Below, one piece after another: positions 4,163 to 5,409 of a stretch of 5,409 nucleotides of DNA (position 1 is the stretch's first letter; every line of letters begins with the position of its first letter). Position numbers and translations under genes: made by a program. The DNA is from Candidatus Bathyarchaeota archaeon (GTDB lineage Archaea; Thermoproteota; Bathyarchaeia; Bathyarchaeales; UBA233), in the NCBI GenBank assembly GCA_007050895.1, contig SMYP01000045.1, positions 1 to 5,409 of the forward strand, in the 5' to 3' direction. Under the pieces are notes generated by a model. It ran no database searches, was not told the DNA's origin, and saw nothing but the letters and a program-made list of their open reading frames with translations.

Positions 4163-5409
4163 TTACCGTGGCTTTGCTTTCTTAACGTAGACTGCAACTG
4201 CAGAAATAGTGGCTATGAGACTTATGAATGTGGTGTATGAGGTCAGCAAATCGAGCCAGTTGACCATTTTTTCATTGTTTTTCACAGATTGAACTTGTTG
4301 GTTAAGGGTTTCAACATTTAAATTCTTGAAAGCTACTGCGCGATCTGTATTGTTTGTCAACAAGATTACTAGTTTACTGATGTTCACTCCATTGTTTGTA
4401 GTTGCTGTCTGTTCTATAACTTTGCCTTTTGTATCATATAATTCTGCGGTTACTTCGTCTTCAGATATCTTTGCCACAACCGAGTACCATGTGTTTTCTT
4501 TTATATGAGTAGATGTGTTAATAAGAGTCGTTCCGTTCCCTTCAGATTTGGTTATTCTAGCCACTTCATAATTGTCTAAACCTTTAACCGCCAAACTGTA
4601 ATTGTATCTGCCGCTGTTTTCCAGTATGAACCCGAATTGGTTGTTCGTTGTTTGCTCAATATCGTCTGGTAACCTTAAAGGTTGGAATCCCTTAGGTATT
4701 GTTATTTCTTTCAGGGTTTCTTTTGTTTCTCCTTCTCTTGGTATTGTTGTTATCTGACCACTTTTCATAATAATGAATTCGCCAGTAAGGCGCATACCTG
4801 TTCCTGTCATTTGAACGTCGAGGAAGTCTTCAATGCCTTGTCTAATTCGAAGTTCATGTCGTGCAATATAGCCGCGACCGTATGTGTAGTAGAAGTCGGG
4901 ACCTTTAAACTGAATTATAGAATTGGGAAACCCTATGAAGACGGTTAGTATTTCGCTGTCTGAGCCAGTGTGATTTGCATTCCCACTCCAGTTTGTTCTG
5001 ATATAATACGTGCCAGTTGAAGTTAAGTTCCAGTTGAAAGAGTAGTTTCCCAAGTGATCTGTTACTGTTTTGCCAGCATTGTAGGATATTCCGTCTTGGC
5101 TAAAATACACGACAATGGTTTCGTTTGAGTAGGAAGGTGAAAGAGAACCTGAAATTGTAAGTGTTCGCTCTTGAGTATTGATTTTTGATGGCTCTGAAGA
5201 TAAGTTTATGGATATTGAAGAAGAGTTCAAAGGAAAGCCAAGTTTTGACGAGACGGATGCTGGCGAAGTTTTCTCGCTGTCTTCAAGTGCAATGATCCAC
5301 GGCTGTTCTTTTTCTAGAAGTGGAGGTACGTCGCCTACTTTCCAATCCATTGCGGGGGTGCATTCAGCAATCCAGTATTTCTTGTCGTTGAACTCGTAGC
5401 CTGTAGGAG
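4163..5409 (-). CDS. Cell-surface protein with Ig-like and jelly-roll-like domains and C-terminal anchor (5'-truncated by window edge)
   Basis: The frame stays open to the right edge, so 414 C-terminal residues are visible and the ATG at 5350 is probably internal. Residues 1-30 (GYEFNDKKYWIAECT then WKVGDVPP) look like the end of a transglutaminase-like or other enzymatic domain; this is tentative. Residues about 64-158 form an Ig-like beta-sandwich (GSLSPSYSNETIVVYFSQDG, then TDHLGNYSFNW and GTYYIRTNWSG). Residues about 164-369 have the look of a concanavalin-like jelly roll (NTWYSVVAKISEDEVTAELYD, then AVAFKNLNVET). A single hydrophobic helix at about 385-407 is followed by the basic tail KKAKPR, giving an outside-facing protein with a short cytoplasmic end. 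Eleven N-x-S/T sequons are visible, consistent with archaeal N-glycosylation outside the cell. The Pelota-like gene follows after 5 nt. Ligand and function are unknown. Confidence 0.8.
   Translation of the reverse strand, partial: PTGYEFNDKKYWIAECTPAMDWKVGDVPPLLEKEQPWIIALEDSEKTSPASVSSKLGFPLNSSSISINLSSEPSKINTQERTLTISGSLSPSYSNETIVVYFSQDGISYNAGKTVTDHLGNYSFNWNLTSTGTYYIRTNWSGNANHTGSDSEILTVFIGFPNSIIQFKGPDFYYTYGRGYIARHELRIRQGIEDFLDVQMTGTGMRLTGEFIIMKSGQITTIPREGETKETLKEITIPKGFQPLRLPDDIEQTTNNQFGFILENSGRYNYSLAVKGLDNYEVARITKSEGNGTTLINTSTHIKENTWYSVVAKISEDEVTAELYDTKGKVIEQTATTNNGVNISKLVILLTNNTDRAVAFKNLNVETLNQQVQSVKNNEKMVNWLDLLTSYTTFISLIATISAVAVYVKKAKPR

Noticed and set aside
5348..5350. ATG at 5350 as the start of the surface protein
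   Set aside because: The frame is open upstream to the window edge, no signal peptide follows this ATG, and there is no Shine-Dalgarno before it.
4682..5399. Plus-strand open frames at 4682-4948 and 5178-5399
   Set aside because: Both are antisense to the surface-protein gene, without ribosome binding sites or recognisable products.

Overview
The window reads as archaeal chromosome. A tRNA-Tyr gene is interrupted by two introns that each fold into a bulge-helix-bulge (BHB) splice site. TATA-like boxes lie upstream of several genes, and the three long genes whose starts fall inside the window all begin with TTG. There is also a Pelota/aRF1-like protein and a surface protein held by a C-terminal membrane anchor. 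A TACK-group archaeon, for example Bathyarchaeia, would fit, but that placement is inference.

Layout from left to right: (1) the C-terminal part of a membrane polyferredoxin (+, cut by the left edge), ending in a hairpin plus T-run; (2) a GT4/glycogen-synthase-like glycosyltransferase (+) with its own TATA box and a good Shine-Dalgarno before TTG; (3) convergent to it, a PfkA-type 6-phosphofructokinase (-); (4) a short divergent promoter region, then the tRNA-Tyr(GUA) gene (+) with introns at 30/31 and 37/38; (5) a small Cys/His-containing basic protein (-) converging on the tRNA; (6) a two-gene minus-strand cluster, transcribed right to left: a large, heavily sequon-bearing surface protein (cut by the right edge), followed after 5 nt by a Pelota-like protein that keeps only the central and C-terminal domains.

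Functionally, the phosphofructokinase and the glycosyltransferase both concern sugar metabolism but are convergent and not one operon. The surface protein and the Pelota-like protein are probably co-transcribed, although no functional link is obvious. The most interesting items are the doubly interrupted tRNA-Tyr, whose seven-nucleotide middle exon implies ordered splicing, and the Pelota-like protein without its N-terminal domain. No CRISPR array, insertion sequence or other mobile element was seen.
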